64,000 nucleotides of DNA from Erysipelotrichaceae bacterium NK3D112 (GTDB lineage: Bacteria; Bacillota_I; Bacilli_A; Erysipelotrichales; Erysipelotrichaceae), in the NCBI GenBank assembly GCA_000701725.1, contig JNJQ01000009.1, forward strand, positions 1-64,000, written 5' to 3'. Position 1 is the first letter of the stretch; each line of letters opens with the position of its first letter. The notes beneath the pieces are model-generated. The model saw only the letters and a list, made by a program, of their open reading frames with translations. It had not been told where the DNA came from and did no database searches. Below are positions 8,984 to 16,865 of this stretch, in pieces. Position numbers and translations under genes: made by a program.

Positions 8984-9756
8984 AGATTTTCCGGATTGTA
9001 GCTGTAAGCTGACATCATGCCATAGGATGCCTCTTTGTATGCCAGCGGTTTTCCCGCGAATTCCATGACACATTCGCGTCCGTTGTCGGTATGATTCAGA
9101 ATCTGATCAGTCAGAGCCAGCGTGTCCTTGAGATATTGCGCATTGAGCTGCACCGGCGACTGCCAGCGGTGTCCCGGATAGATTCTGAGATTCTTCATGT
9201 TTCCGAACCGTTCTGTCAGTTTCAACAGCTCCTGTCTGAATTCATGCAGGGGTGTGCATCCCTCAATCTGCATCCAGAACATTCCCGAACCGACGGCGTC
9301 TCCCGTAAAGAGGCGCCTGTTTTGTTCATCAAAGAGGACAATACTGCCCGGTGTATGGCCTTTGCAAAGAATGGTTTCCAGAGTGATTCCGCCAAGATCA
9401 AAAACATCCTTCTCATTGATTTCGGTAAACCATTCCCCGGGAAATTCCCCGCCGAACATATTCTGATAAAGCGGAAGGTCCGCCTCATGCATATATACCG
9501 GAACACCGGCCTCGTGGAACTGCCGCAGACCTCTTCCGGCATGATCGGGATGGCCGTGGGTGATGATCACTTCCAGAGGAAGATCCGTCAATCGTTTCAC
9601 GGTATCATAAAGCGCTTCGCTCTCCTGGAGCGTGTCAATCAGAACGGCTTTGCGGCTGCCGGTCAGAAGGTAGGCATCCACATTCAGTCCGGGTTCTGCG
9701 GTTTCATTAATCTGGAACAGATCATAACGGATCTGTCCGACGGTAAGTCTGCTCAT
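8980..9756 (-). CDS. MBL-fold metallo-hydrolase
   Basis: A 258-residue metallo-beta-lactamase-fold hydrolase. The zinc motif THGHPDH puts ligands at His67, His69, Asp71 and His72. Further ligands are expected at the His of CKGHTPGS, the Asp of LFTGDAVGS and the His of YPGHRW. The family includes glyoxalase II, lactonases and flavoprotein-like enzymes; the short length and lack of a flavodoxin domain argue against the last. The gene is monocistronic and convergent with the MoxR gene. An AGGAGG-type SD lies just upstream (9765-9771). Substrate unknown. Confidence 0.85.
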   Translation of the reverse strand: MSRLTVGQIRYDLFQINETAEPGLNVDAYLLTGSRKAVLIDTLQESEALYDTVKRLTDLPLEVIITHGHPDHAGRGLRQFHEAGVPVYMHEADLPLYQNMFGGEFPGEWFTEINEKDVFDLGGITLETILCKGHTPGSIVLFDEQNRRLFTGDAVGSGMFWMQIEGCTPLHEFRQELLKLTERFGNMKNLRIYPGHRWQSPVQLNAQYLKDTLALTDQILNHTDNGRECVMEFAGKPLAYKEASYGMMSAYSYNPENL

Positions 9757-9800
9757 AACAGGAAACCTCCTTTTGAGTATCGTAACACAGTGGACAGATA

Positions 9801-9809
9801 TGGTAAGAT
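9801..9809 (+). promoter_or_regulatory. Extended -10 promoter element of luxS
   Basis: TGGTAAGAT: a TG-n extended -10 with hexamer TAAGAT. No good -35 hexamer at normal spacing. Predicted transcription start about 9816, giving a leader of about 22 bases. Confidence 0.55.
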
Positions 9810-9837
9810 TGTTTCAATTCAGAAGAAGGAGTCATTT

Positions 9838-10317
9838 ATGGAAAAAATCGCAAGTTTTACCGTGAATCACCTGGTGCTTGAACCGGGCGTATATGTTTCA
9901 AGAAAAGACCGTTTCCATGATACGGTCATCACTACATTCGATCTGCGTATGACCGCCCCGAACAAGGAGCCGGTCATGAACACGGCTGAGATTCATACCA
10001 TTGAACATCTTGGCGCAACTTTTCTGAGAAACCATGCGCAGTGGAAGGACAGAACGGTCTATTTCGGCCCGATGGGATGCAGAACCGGATTCTATCTTCT
10101 GCTGGAAGGAGATCTGGATTCAAAGGATATCGTTGATCTGATGATTGAAATGTTCACATTCGTCCGTGACTTTGAGGGAGAGATTCCCGGCGCGAAGGCG
10201 GATGAGTGCGGCAATTATCTGGATCAGAATCTGCCCATGGCACACTGGCTGGCAGACCGGTATCTGGAAAAGACATTGAAATGCATTGATGAAAAACATC
10301 TGAATTATCAGGAGTGA
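9838..10317 (+). CDS. luxS: S-ribosylhomocysteine lyase (autoinducer-2 synthase)
   Basis: Cleaves S-ribosylhomocysteine to homocysteine and 4,5-dihydroxy-2,3-pentanedione, the AI-2 precursor, in the activated methyl cycle. The 159-residue length is typical. The metal-binding HTIEH (His53, His57) and the Cys of DECGN (Cys124) are intact, as is Cys81 in GPMGCRTG, the catalytic cysteine. An open frame continues far upstream, across the opposite metallo-hydrolase gene, but the AGAAGGAG SD fixes the start at 9838. The mtnN gene starts four bases after the stop, so the two steps of S-adenosylhomocysteine recycling are co-transcribed. Confidence 0.97.
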   Translation: MEKIASFTVNHLVLEPGVYVSRKDRFHDTVITTFDLRMTAPNKEPVMNTAEIHTIEHLGATFLRNHAQWKDRTVYFGPMGCRTGFYLLLEGDLDSKDIVDLMIEMFTFVRDFEGEIPGAKADECGNYLDQNLPMAHWLADRYLEKTLKCIDEKHLNYQE

Positions 10318-10321
10318 GTTT

Positions 10322-11023
10322 ATGAAAATCGGAATCATCGGCGCGATGGACGCCGAAATCGCATATATCCTTTCAAAGATGGAAGGAAAAAAGGAAACAG
10401 AAAAGGCAGGCCTTCTGTTCACAGAAGGCAACATCGGCACAACTGATGCGGTGGTTGTGAAATGCGGAGTGGGCAAGGTGAACGCGGCGCTCTGCACACA
10501 GATATTGATCGACTGCTTTGGGATCACCCATCTGCTCAATACCGGAATTGCCGGTTCTTTGAACAATGACATCAACATCGGCGATGTGGTTGTCTCCACG
10601 GATGCTGTCATGCATGATATGGATGCGGCGGTGTTCGGTTATGCGCCAGGCGAAACACCGGGTATGGGCGTGCAGAGTTTCGCGGCGGATGAGACACTCA
10701 GAAAGATCATCACCGATGCGATTCACAGAACCGCTCCGGATATTGCCGTGTTTGAAGGAAGGATCGCCACCGGTGATCAGTTCATTTCAGACAGCGCAGT
10801 CAAAGAGAGAATCCGCAGCGTGTTCCATGCGGAATGCACGGAAATGGAAGGGGCGGCGATTGCCCAGTGCGCATTTGTGAACAAAGTTCCGTTTGTGATT
10901 GTGCGCTATATTTCAGACAAGGCGGATGAGAGCACGCTTGTTCCCTATACTGAGTTCGAGGCGCAGGCGGCTGCCAATTCCGCCAAACTGACCGTTGACG
11001 CGATCGGTCATATCGGAAAGTGA
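10322..11023 (+). CDS. mtnN: 5'-methylthioadenosine/S-adenosylhomocysteine nucleosidase
   Basis: Removes adenine from methylthioadenosine, S-adenosylhomocysteine and 5'-deoxyadenosine, supplying S-ribosylhomocysteine to LuxS. The 233-residue protein begins with the family signature KIGIIGAMDAEI (general-base Glu12). It has the ECTEMEG sequence near residue 177 that contacts the ribose, and ISDKAD near 197 with the catalytic Asp. Its start is four bases after luxS (SD GGAGTGAG at the end of luxS), and a nuclease gene follows seven bases after the stop. Confidence 0.97.
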   Translation: MKIGIIGAMDAEIAYILSKMEGKKETEKAGLLFTEGNIGTTDAVVVKCGVGKVNAALCTQILIDCFGITHLLNTGIAGSLNNDINIGDVVVSTDAVMHDMDAAVFGYAPGETPGMGVQSFAADETLRKIITDAIHRTAPDIAVFEGRIATGDQFISDSAVKERIRSVFHAECTEMEGAAIAQCAFVNKVPFVIVRYISDKADESTLVPYTEFEAQAAANSAKLTVDAIGHIGK

Positions 11024-11030
11024 AAGGCAG

Positions 11031-11849
11031 ATGAGTTTCCAGAGCTTTGGAAAAACAGAAATCATGATTGCGGCGGCGCTGGCGCTGAGTGTTCTTGTTG
11101 CCATGGTGTTTTCAGCCGCCTTGAAATGGAACCGTGAGCGCACAAAGAAAAACCGGAATGCGCTGATCAGAAACGCGGCCGTATTTCTTTTCGCATGCAT
11201 TCTTCTGCTTTCCGCGCTCTCATTGTCACAACCTGCGCCGCAGACGGAATACGCATTTGATCTGAATGCGGTTGAGGAATATACAGACAGCCCTTATACA
11301 GAGATCAATGGCAATCAGCCGTTTTTCACGGATGCGGAAAAGAAGCTTTCCTCCTTCGTGCAGTTCAGTGAACTCGATTCCCTCGGCAGATGCGGCGCGG
11401 CCATGGCCTTGCTCGATAAAACAATGATGCCCGAAGAGGAGCGCGGGGAAATTGATTCGGTGAAACCGAGCGGATATCATAACGCGGTTTATGAGGATCT
11501 GATTGAGGACGGTTTTCTTTACAACCGCTGCCATCTGATCGGTTTTCAGATGAGCGGGGAAAACGCCAATGAGAAAAACCTGATCACAGGCACAAGATAT
11601 ATGAACGTCGAAGGGATGGAACCCTTTGAAAATAAGACGGCATATTATCTTCGAAGAACCGGCAATCATGTCCTTTACCGGATCACCCCGGTGTTCGCCG
11701 GCAATGAGCTGGTATGCCGCGGTGTGCTCATGGAGGCTTATTCCGTTGAGGACAAAGGAAAGGGCATCAGTTACTGCATCTTCTGCTACAACGTGCAGCC
11801 GGGCATTGAAATTGATTACGCCACCGGTGAAAGCAGACGCGCTGAATGA
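11031..11849 (+). CDS. Membrane-anchored DNA/RNA non-specific endonuclease (EndA-like)
   Basis: A 272-residue protein with N-terminal membrane segments (about 11-31 and 47-65) followed by an extracellular NUC1-type nuclease domain. The core has YNRCHLIGFQM, in which the active-site His normally sits in DRGH, followed by NEKNLITGTRYMN with the metal-binding Asn, and YNVQPGIEIDYATG at the C-terminus. These match the Streptococcus EndA / Lactobacillus nuclease family, which degrades one strand of incoming DNA or scavenges extracellular nucleic acid. The start overlaps nothing and has a GAAAGGCAG SD. The gene is placed directly behind luxS-mtnN, which suggests co-expression. The NRCH variant is common enough in Firmicutes that activity is likely. 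Confidence 0.85.
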   Translation: MSFQSFGKTEIMIAAALALSVLVAMVFSAALKWNRERTKKNRNALIRNAAVFLFACILLLSALSLSQPAPQTEYAFDLNAVEEYTDSPYTEINGNQPFFTDAEKKLSSFVQFSELDSLGRCGAAMALLDKTMMPEEERGEIDSVKPSGYHNAVYEDLIEDGFLYNRCHLIGFQMSGENANEKNLITGTRYMNVEGMEPFENKTAYYLRRTGNHVLYRITPVFAGNELVCRGVLMEAYSVEDKGKGISYCIFCYNVQPGIEIDYATGESRRAE

Positions 11850-11891
11850 AAAAAATGATCAAAATAATGAGTCAGTCGCCGCAAACCGGAC

Positions 11892-11897
11892 TATAAT
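11892..11897 (+). promoter_or_regulatory. -10 element (TATAAT) of the FMN-binding lipoprotein gene
   Basis: Consensus TATAAT 28 bases before the ATG, directly upstream of an AGGAGGAAG SD. A convincing -35 hexamer was not seen. Confidence 0.55.
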
Positions 11898-11925
11898 AGC
11901 TGATGTTACAGGAGGAAGAATTCAT

Positions 11926-12264
11926 ATGAAAACATTCAAGGCAATGATCGCTGCGGCTGCACTTGTCACCATGGTCGGCTGCTCAGGCTCATCTGCAGCT
12001 TACAAGGCAGGCACATACACAGGCACAGCGGAAGGCCATAACGGCAATGTCAGCGTTGAGGTCACAGTATCCGATACAGCAATCACCGCTGTCAAGGTTA
12101 CTGAGCAGGCTGAAACAGCCGGTATCGCGGATGGTGCTCTGAACACACTGCCCGATGCGATCGTCAAGGCAAATTCCGCAGAGGTTGATGCGGTTGCCGG
12201 CTGCACAGACACATCCGAGGCAATCAAGGAAGCCGTCAAGGCTGCTCTTGCCCAGGCAAAATAA
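11926..12264 (+). CDS. FMN-binding domain lipoprotein
   Basis: A 112-residue lipoprotein. The signal peptide ends in the lipobox VTMVGC (acylated Cys19) and an FMN_bind domain follows (about 26-108). Such domains carry FMN covalently attached by ApbE to a Thr or Ser in a D-x-x-S/T-G-A-T motif and take part in extracellular electron transfer. Here the motif reads DAVAGCTDTS (acceptor Thr94), with Cys in place of the usual Ala. The gene has its own -10 (11892) and terminator (12278), so it is a single-gene unit. No apbE or NADH dehydrogenase for extracellular electron transfer is in the window. Confidence 0.85.
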   Translation: MKTFKAMIAAAALVTMVGCSGSSAAYKAGTYTGTAEGHNGNVSVEVTVSDTAITAVKVTEQAETAGIADGALNTLPDAIVKANSAEVDAVAGCTDTSEAIKEAVKAALAQAK

Positions 12265-12277
12265 TCACCATTCATGC

Positions 12278-12307
12278 AAAACCGCACATCCTGCGGTTTT
12301 CTTTTTT
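12278..12307 (+). terminator. Rho-independent terminator after FMN-binding lipoprotein
   Basis: AAAACCGCA-CATCC-TGCGGTTTT stem-loop followed by CTTTTTT. Confidence 0.85.
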
Positions 12308-12346
12308 GAAAAAACAGGTTTTTCAATGGGCAATCCCTGCCGCCTG

Positions 12347-12355
12347 TGGTATTCT
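12347..12355 (+). promoter_or_regulatory. Extended -10 of the butyrate kinase gene, placed for a leaderless transcript
   Basis: TGGTATTCT is a TG-n extended -10 ending eight bases before the ATG at 12363. Transcription would be expected to start at or within a base or two of the start codon. No SD is present. Confidence 0.45.
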
Positions 12356-12362
12356 TGACAAT

Positions 12363-13472
12363 ATGGAAAAATTCAGAATATTTGTGATCAATCCCGGCTC
12401 GACATCCACGAAGCTGGCGATGTATGAAAATGAGGATAAACAGTTTGAATGCGATGTCTTCCACGACTCGACCATTCTCAGAACCTTTCCGACTCTGAAC
12501 GATCAGGTGGACTACCGTATGGAGGTCATCTTTCAGTTCCTGAAGGACAACGGCATTTCCCTTGAGGGAATTGATGCCATCGCGGCCAGAGGGGGAGGCT
12601 GCTATTCGGTTGTGAGCGGAACATATGAAATCAGTGATCTTCTGATCGCGGATGCCAGAGCGAACAAGGGCAATCTCTACCACGCTTCGCTGCTTGGCGT
12701 TCAGCTGGCAAAGCGGGTTCAGGAAATCTATGGCGGAAAGATGTATATGATCGATCCGACCTGCACCGATGAACTGCAGGATCTCGCCAGAATCACGGGT
12801 GTGAAAGGCTGTTACAGACATGCCGCATCCCATCCGCTCAATCTCAAGGCGGTATGCCGCAAATATGCGGAATCCATCGGAAAGAAGTATTCCGATCTCA
12901 ATCTGATCGCATGTCATATTGACGGAGGCATTTCCGTCACTGCCCACCGCAAAGGCATGATGGTTGACGCCATTGACGGCGCCGGCGGCGAAGGCCCGTT
13001 TACCCCGACCCGTATGGGCGGTATGGCCGTGACCGATGTGCTGCGCTTCCTCTATGGAAAACCGGCGGAGGAAATCCGCAATCTGTGCTCCGTGACCGGA
13101 GGCTTCTCATCATGGTTTGGAACATCCAATTCCGATTATGTGCATTCCCTGGTGGAACAGAAGGATGAAAAAGCGGTCATGATCTGGAACGCGATGATTT
13201 ACCGCATTGCCAAATGCATCGGTGAAATGTCCATGGTTCTGCATGGGGATGTGGATGCGATCCTTCTGACCGGCGGACTGATGCGTTTTGACGACATCCG
13301 TGAGCAGCTTGAGGAATACAGCGGCTGGGTCGCTCCGATTGCCGTATATCCCGGCGAATACGAAATGGAGGCACTTTCCAAAGGCGTTCTCCGTGTTCTC
13401 AAAGGCGAGGAAGAAGCGAAGATCTACAGCGGAAAGCCTGTCTGGGACGGCTTTGACTGGGATCAGGACTGA
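12363..13472 (+). CDS. buk: Butyrate kinase
   Basis: Interconverts butyryl-phosphate and butyrate with ATP formation, the last step of butyrate fermentation in many Clostridia-like bacteria. It can also act on branched short-chain acids. The 369-residue protein begins with the ASKHA phosphate-1 motif VINPGSTSTKL (8-18) and has the AARGGG, HIDGGIS and ILLTGG loops of this fold. Unusually, there is no SD: the bases just before the ATG are TTCTTGACAAT, and an extended -10 lies eight bases upstream, so the mRNA may be leaderless. No phosphotransbutyrylase gene is adjacent. The gene is a single-gene unit, bounded by terminators on both sides. Confidence 0.92.
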   Translation: MEKFRIFVINPGSTSTKLAMYENEDKQFECDVFHDSTILRTFPTLNDQVDYRMEVIFQFLKDNGISLEGIDAIAARGGGCYSVVSGTYEISDLLIADARANKGNLYHASLLGVQLAKRVQEIYGGKMYMIDPTCTDELQDLARITGVKGCYRHAASHPLNLKAVCRKYAESIGKKYSDLNLIACHIDGGISVTAHRKGMMVDAIDGAGGEGPFTPTRMGGMAVTDVLRFLYGKPAEEIRNLCSVTGGFSSWFGTSNSDYVHSLVEQKDEKAVMIWNAMIYRIAKCIGEMSMVLHGDVDAILLTGGLMRFDDIREQLEEYSGWVAPIAVYPGEYEMEALSKGVLRVLKGEEEAKIYSGKPVWDGFDWDQD

Positions 13473-13484
13473 GTGAAAAGAATG

Positions 13485-13526
13485 ACCGGTGTTTTCAGTG
13501 AAAACAAGCTGAAAATGCCGGTTTTT
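13485..13526 (+). terminator. Rho-independent terminator after butyrate kinase
   Basis: ACCGG-TGTTTTCAG pairs with CTGAAAATG-CCGGT, followed by TTTTATT. Confidence 0.75.
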
Positions 13527-13565
13527 ATTGATTTTCAGAGGGGTTTTATTGAAAAACGGATAGAT

Positions 13566-13574
13566 TGGTAATAT
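13566..13574 (+). promoter_or_regulatory. Extended -10 promoter element of the HU gene
   Basis: TGGTAATAT, with hexamer TAATAT at 13569-13574. Predicted start about 13581, with a leader of about 28 bases containing AAGGAGGAGG. Confidence 0.5.
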
Positions 13575-13608
13575 GTTGAAATTAAAGAAAGAAGGAGGAG
13601 GAAAAGCA

Positions 13609-13902
13609 ATGGCAGCACCCAAACCGGTTATCACAAAGAAGTCTCTGGCTGATGATCTTGCGGAAAAGTACGGTCTGACAAAGAAAGATGCCGCTGCGGC
13701 GGTCAATGATATCTTTGACACACTGACTGATGCTTTGAAAAAGGGCGGTGAAGTTTCGATCAATGGGTTCGGCAAATTCACTGTTGTCAAAATGAAGGCC
13801 CGTAACGGTCTGAATCCTGCAACAGGTGAAAAGATCCGGATCAAAGCTTCCAAATCCCCCCGCTTCAAGGCTAGCAAGACACTCAAAGAAAAAGTGAAGT
13901 AA
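13609..13902 (+). CDS. hup: HU-family nucleoid protein
   Basis: A 97-residue histone-like protein that bends and compacts DNA as a dimer. It shows the standard fold: helices at about 9-45, GFGKF at 53-57, and the beta-arm with RNGLNPATGE (65-74) including the Pro that intercalates at DNA kinks. An in-frame ATG exists at 13573, but the AAGGAGGAGG SD sits between it and 13609 and would then be translated, so 13609 is the start. It is a single-gene unit with its own promoter and terminator. Confidence 0.93.
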   Translation: MAAPKPVITKKSLADDLAEKYGLTKKDAAAAVNDIFDTLTDALKKGGEVSINGFGKFTVVKMKARNGLNPATGEKIRIKASKSPRFKASKTLKEKVK

Positions 13903-13911
13903 CAATTCTGT

Positions 13912-13943
13912 AAAAAGGGAGATATTCACGTCTCCCTTTTCAT
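13912..13943 (+). terminator. Rho-independent terminator after HU gene
   Basis: AAAAGGGAGA-TATTCACG-TCTCCCTTTT. A second short hairpin GGTCCCG-TC-CGGGACC follows at 13951-13966 and may back it up or terminate the convergent MATE gene. Confidence 0.85.
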
Positions 13944-14004
13944 TTGAAGAGGTCCCGTCCGGGACCTTTGTGTTATCTATGACGGCTGCGTAACAATCAG
14001 TGAT

Positions 14005-15339
14005 TCAGTCAGTCAGTTTTCTGTATTGAGACCACGCAATCAATACGGCGATGATTGCCGAGCCCGCATCAGCGACGAAATGAGCAGCCGCAATGCCGGT
14101 GAATCCAAGCAGTGTATGCATGAGATAAAGCAGAGGAATCAGAAGCAGACCCTGACGCAGCACGGACACGAATGTCGCTCTTGCGGCATTGCCTGATGCC
14201 TGCAGGAAGTTGGTGCCGAGATAGAACAGGCCGATCACAGGTCCGGCTGCCAGCAGCCATACAACGATCTGCTCACCCATGGCGGCCGCCGCCGCGTCTT
14301 TGAGGAAGATGGAAATCAGGAAGTGTCTTGCGAATGTGCAGATCACCGTCGAAACTGCGCCGAAGGATACGGTCAGGATGATGAGCTTCTGCAGGATTTC
14401 CTTCAGACGGGCAGAGTTTTTCGCACCGTAGTTATAGGCCATCAGAGGCTGCGCACCCATGCAGATACCCATCTGGATCATCGTGATCAGCAGCATCACC
14501 TTGCCCGCAGCGCCGTTTGCGGCAAGTGCCATGGAGCCGTATTGACTTAACAGACGGTTGCCGAAGGTGGATGAGAAGCCGGAAAGGATACTGCTTAGGG
14601 CATTGGGCAGACCGATCATGAGAATGTGTACAAGCGCCTGCGGTTTTCTCATTGCAAGGGCGGGATTCAGAGTCAGGATTTCCGATTTTTTCAATACATA
14701 GATCAGGTAATACAGAGAAGCGACCATATTGCCCGCAACGGTGGCGGCCGCCGCGCCTGCGGTTCCCATGTGAAGACCGAGAATGAGAATCGGGTCAAGC
14801 ACGATGTTTGTCAGGGTGCCGAAGAGGTTGCCGATGAAGCCATGCAGAATCGCACCTTCGGATCTCAATAATGAGGCAAAGCCGACACTGAACAGCATGA
14901 ACGGAGCACCGGAAGCCAGAATGCGCATATAGGATTTCGCATATTCCCACATGTCAGGGGTGGCACCGAGAACACCGAGCATCTGATCCGAGAAGATGAT
15001 CAGAAACGCTGCACCGAGAGTACCCGCGCATAAGCATGTCCATCCGCAGAGGCTTGAAAGAATGCGGGCGGTATCTTTATCACCGGCACCGAACACCCGC
15101 GCGATGGCGGAGCTGCCGCCGATGCCGATCATCGTTGCCAGGGCATTGAAGATTGAAAAGGCGGGGGTGACGACGGATATGGCACCGATCTGGGCATTGT
15201 TTCCGATCTGACCGATGAAATACATATCCGTCACGTTATATACCAGCATGATCAGGATCGTGAACACGCTGGGAATGGAAACGCTCAGGATTGCTTTCCA
15301 CACCGGCGCATCGCGGAACAGTGATTCATTTGATTTCAT
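14005..15339 (-). CDS. MATE-family multidrug efflux pump (MepA-like)
   Basis: A 444-residue, 12-helix antiporter of the MATE family that exports drugs or toxic metabolites in exchange for Na+ or H+. Two homologous six-helix halves are visible. The first helix starts at VWKAILSVSIPSVF, and the family sequences YNVTDMYFIG and YNYGAKN are present. The ATG at 15339 has a CAGGAGGAATT SD, so the longer upstream frame is ignored. It is divergent from a TetR-family regulator, with palindromes in the 155-bp gap, so regulation by that protein is likely. Confidence 0.9.
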   Translation of the reverse strand: MKSNESLFRDAPVWKAILSVSIPSVFTILIMLVYNVTDMYFIGQIGNNAQIGAISVVTPAFSIFNALATMIGIGGSSAIARVFGAGDKDTARILSSLCGWTCLCAGTLGAAFLIIFSDQMLGVLGATPDMWEYAKSYMRILASGAPFMLFSVGFASLLRSEGAILHGFIGNLFGTLTNIVLDPILILGLHMGTAGAAAATVAGNMVASLYYLIYVLKKSEILTLNPALAMRKPQALVHILMIGLPNALSSILSGFSSTFGNRLLSQYGSMALAANGAAGKVMLLITMIQMGICMGAQPLMAYNYGAKNSARLKEILQKLIILTVSFGAVSTVICTFARHFLISIFLKDAAAAAMGEQIVVWLLAAGPVIGLFYLGTNFLQASGNAARATFVSVLRQGLLLIPLLYLMHTLLGFTGIAAAHFVADAGSAIIAVLIAWSQYRKLTD

Positions 15340-15360
15340 TGGAGAATTCCTCCTGTAAAT

Positions 15361-15404
15361 ACACGTGTTTGTTTTGGCAACATGTGTTGCTTTTTTAGTA
15401 TAAT
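15361..15404. promoter_or_regulatory. TetR-type operators and promoter between MATE pump and its regulator
   Basis: Two palindromes: ACACGTGT (15361-15368) and CAACA-TG-TGTTG (15378-15389). A consensus TATAAT (15399-15404) for the rightward regulator gene lies just beyond. The second palindrome would overlap the -35/-10 spacer, a standard autorepression layout. Confidence 0.55.
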
Positions 15405-15494
15405 AAGTGCATGAACCGCATACAAGCAACAATCCGTCTGCAGGTGTCGGTTTTGTATGTATACGTTTTACGAAAGAACGGGAAGGAATGAAAT

Positions 15495-16061
15495 ATGAAA
15501 AGTGATCCCCGCGTCCGCTATACGCAAAGCGTGATTGAAAATGCATTGATCAGTCTGCTGAAAACCAAGCCGCTTGAAAAAATCACGGTGAAGGAAATCT
15601 GTGAAATGGCGATGATCAACCGCAGCACATTCTATAAGCATTATCAGGACTGCTATGATCTGGCTGAAAGGCTGAAGCAGCGTGCCATGCATGATTTTAT
15701 GGAAACGCTGCAGGGAATGAAAGAAGGCGAGGCAACAGAGATGATCACCGCCCTGCTGGAAAAGATGAGAGAGAATTCCGACCTGTTCCACACGCTGGGC
15801 AGACATGAAGGGGAACAGAATTTCATCAATACGCTGGCAGTCAGCTGTTTTGCCTATATGAATGAGCAGATCGATGTGCTGAAGAAGATGGATCTCGATG
15901 AGAGCGGAAAGAAGATGGTCAGCTCCTATGTGACCGGAGGAAGCGCCGCTTTGATTGAATACTGGCTGCGCAGCGGGTGCACACAGCCTGCCCGTGAGAT
16001 TGCCGCGATGATGATCTCCATGAGCAATGCGCTGATGCAGAATCTGCCTGAGTTCATTTGA
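15495..16061 (+). CDS. TetR/AcrR-family transcriptional regulator
   Basis: A 188-residue regulator. The N-terminal HTH (about 8-55) contains KITVKEICEMAMINRSTFYK, the classic TetR recognition-helix region with STFYKHY. The C-terminal helical domain would bind the ligand. The start has a GGGAAGGAA SD. It is divergently transcribed from the MATE pump, and the intergenic palindromes make it the probable repressor of both. The effector is unknown. Confidence 0.88.
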   Translation: MKSDPRVRYTQSVIENALISLLKTKPLEKITVKEICEMAMINRSTFYKHYQDCYDLAERLKQRAMHDFMETLQGMKEGEATEMITALLEKMRENSDLFHTLGRHEGEQNFINTLAVSCFAYMNEQIDVLKKMDLDESGKKMVSSYVTGGSAALIEYWLRSGCTQPAREIAAMMISMSNALMQNLPEFI

Positions 16062-16154
16062 ATCAGGCTGCCTGCCCGGAAGCACAGACACCTTTCAAAA
16101 CACGAAACAGATATATTATGGATACGGAAAAATGAAAAAGAGGAGGAATTGATC

Positions 16155-16784
16155 ATGGATCCGAACACAGTCAAAAGAAACGATCTTCTTGCCCAGAAAG
16201 TCATCAAGGGCCTCCAATCCAGAAACATGACCGGCTATTATGTGCAGACAAAAGAGGAAGCTCTGAAACTGGCGCTTTCCCTGATTCCCGAAGGCAGCAC
16301 CGTTACCATGGGCGGCGGTATGAGCGTTTATGAAACCGGACTGGTCAAAGCGCTCAAGGAAGGCAATTACAATTACATTGACCGTGAAGAGGCACAGGAC
16401 AGAAGAGCTGCGATGCTGAAGGCATACGATGCGGATTTCTTCCTGGCCAGCACAAACGCCATCACTGATGACGGCGTGCTTGTCAATATTGACGGCAATG
16501 CCAACCGTGTGTCCGCGATTGCCTACGGTCCGAAGAAAGTATTGATGATTGTCGGTATGAACAAAGTATGCCCGGATGTCGATACCGCCATGAAGAGAGC
16601 CAGAAATGTGGCTGCCCCGATCAACAACCAGCGTTTCAGCAGCAATAATCCGTGCGTGAAAACCGGCGCATGTGCCAACTGCAAATCACCGGATACCATC
16701 TGCTGCCAGTTCCTGGTCACCAGATATTCAAAGCACACAGACAGAATCCATGTCATTCTCGTCAATGACAATCTCGGCTTCTGA
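16155..16784 (+). CDS. LUD-domain protein (lactate-utilisation YkgG/LutC-like, DUF162)
   Basis: A 209-residue LUD-domain protein. It has the family sequences IPEGSTVTMGGGMSVYETG and FFLASTNAITDDGVLVNIDG, and a C-terminal Cys group (NNPCVKTGACANC...ICC, about 173-192) that could bind metal or an iron-sulfur cluster. LUD proteins accompany L-lactate dehydrogenase complexes (LutABC). No LutA or LutB is nearby, so this stand-alone version has no certain role. The ATG at 16155 has AGGAGG eight bases upstream. The in-frame TTG at 16149 is too close to that SD. Confidence 0.8.
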   Translation: MDPNTVKRNDLLAQKVIKGLQSRNMTGYYVQTKEEALKLALSLIPEGSTVTMGGGMSVYETGLVKALKEGNYNYIDREEAQDRRAAMLKAYDADFFLASTNAITDDGVLVNIDGNANRVSAIAYGPKKVLMIVGMNKVCPDVDTAMKRARNVAAPINNQRFSSNNPCVKTGACANCKSPDTICCQFLVTRYSKHTDRIHVILVNDNLGF

Positions 16785-16802
16785 TTCAAAACATCCAAAG
16801 AA

Positions 16803-16839
16803 AACAAAACAGGGGACTGGCCTTATGGTCAGTCCCCTG
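16803..16839 (-). terminator. Hairpin terminator between convergent LUD and RpiB-like genes
   Basis: CAGGGGACTG and CAGTCCCCTG form a 10-bp stem. The T-rich tail (TTTTGTTTT) is on the minus strand, so it mainly serves the RpiB-like gene. Confidence 0.8.
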
Positions 16840-16865
16840 AATCATTTAAACTGTTCTGGAATCAA

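Noticed and set aside
9091-9837. Long upstream extension of the luxS frame
   Set aside because: It runs antisense to the metallo-hydrolase gene. The luxS SD and family length fix the start at 9838.
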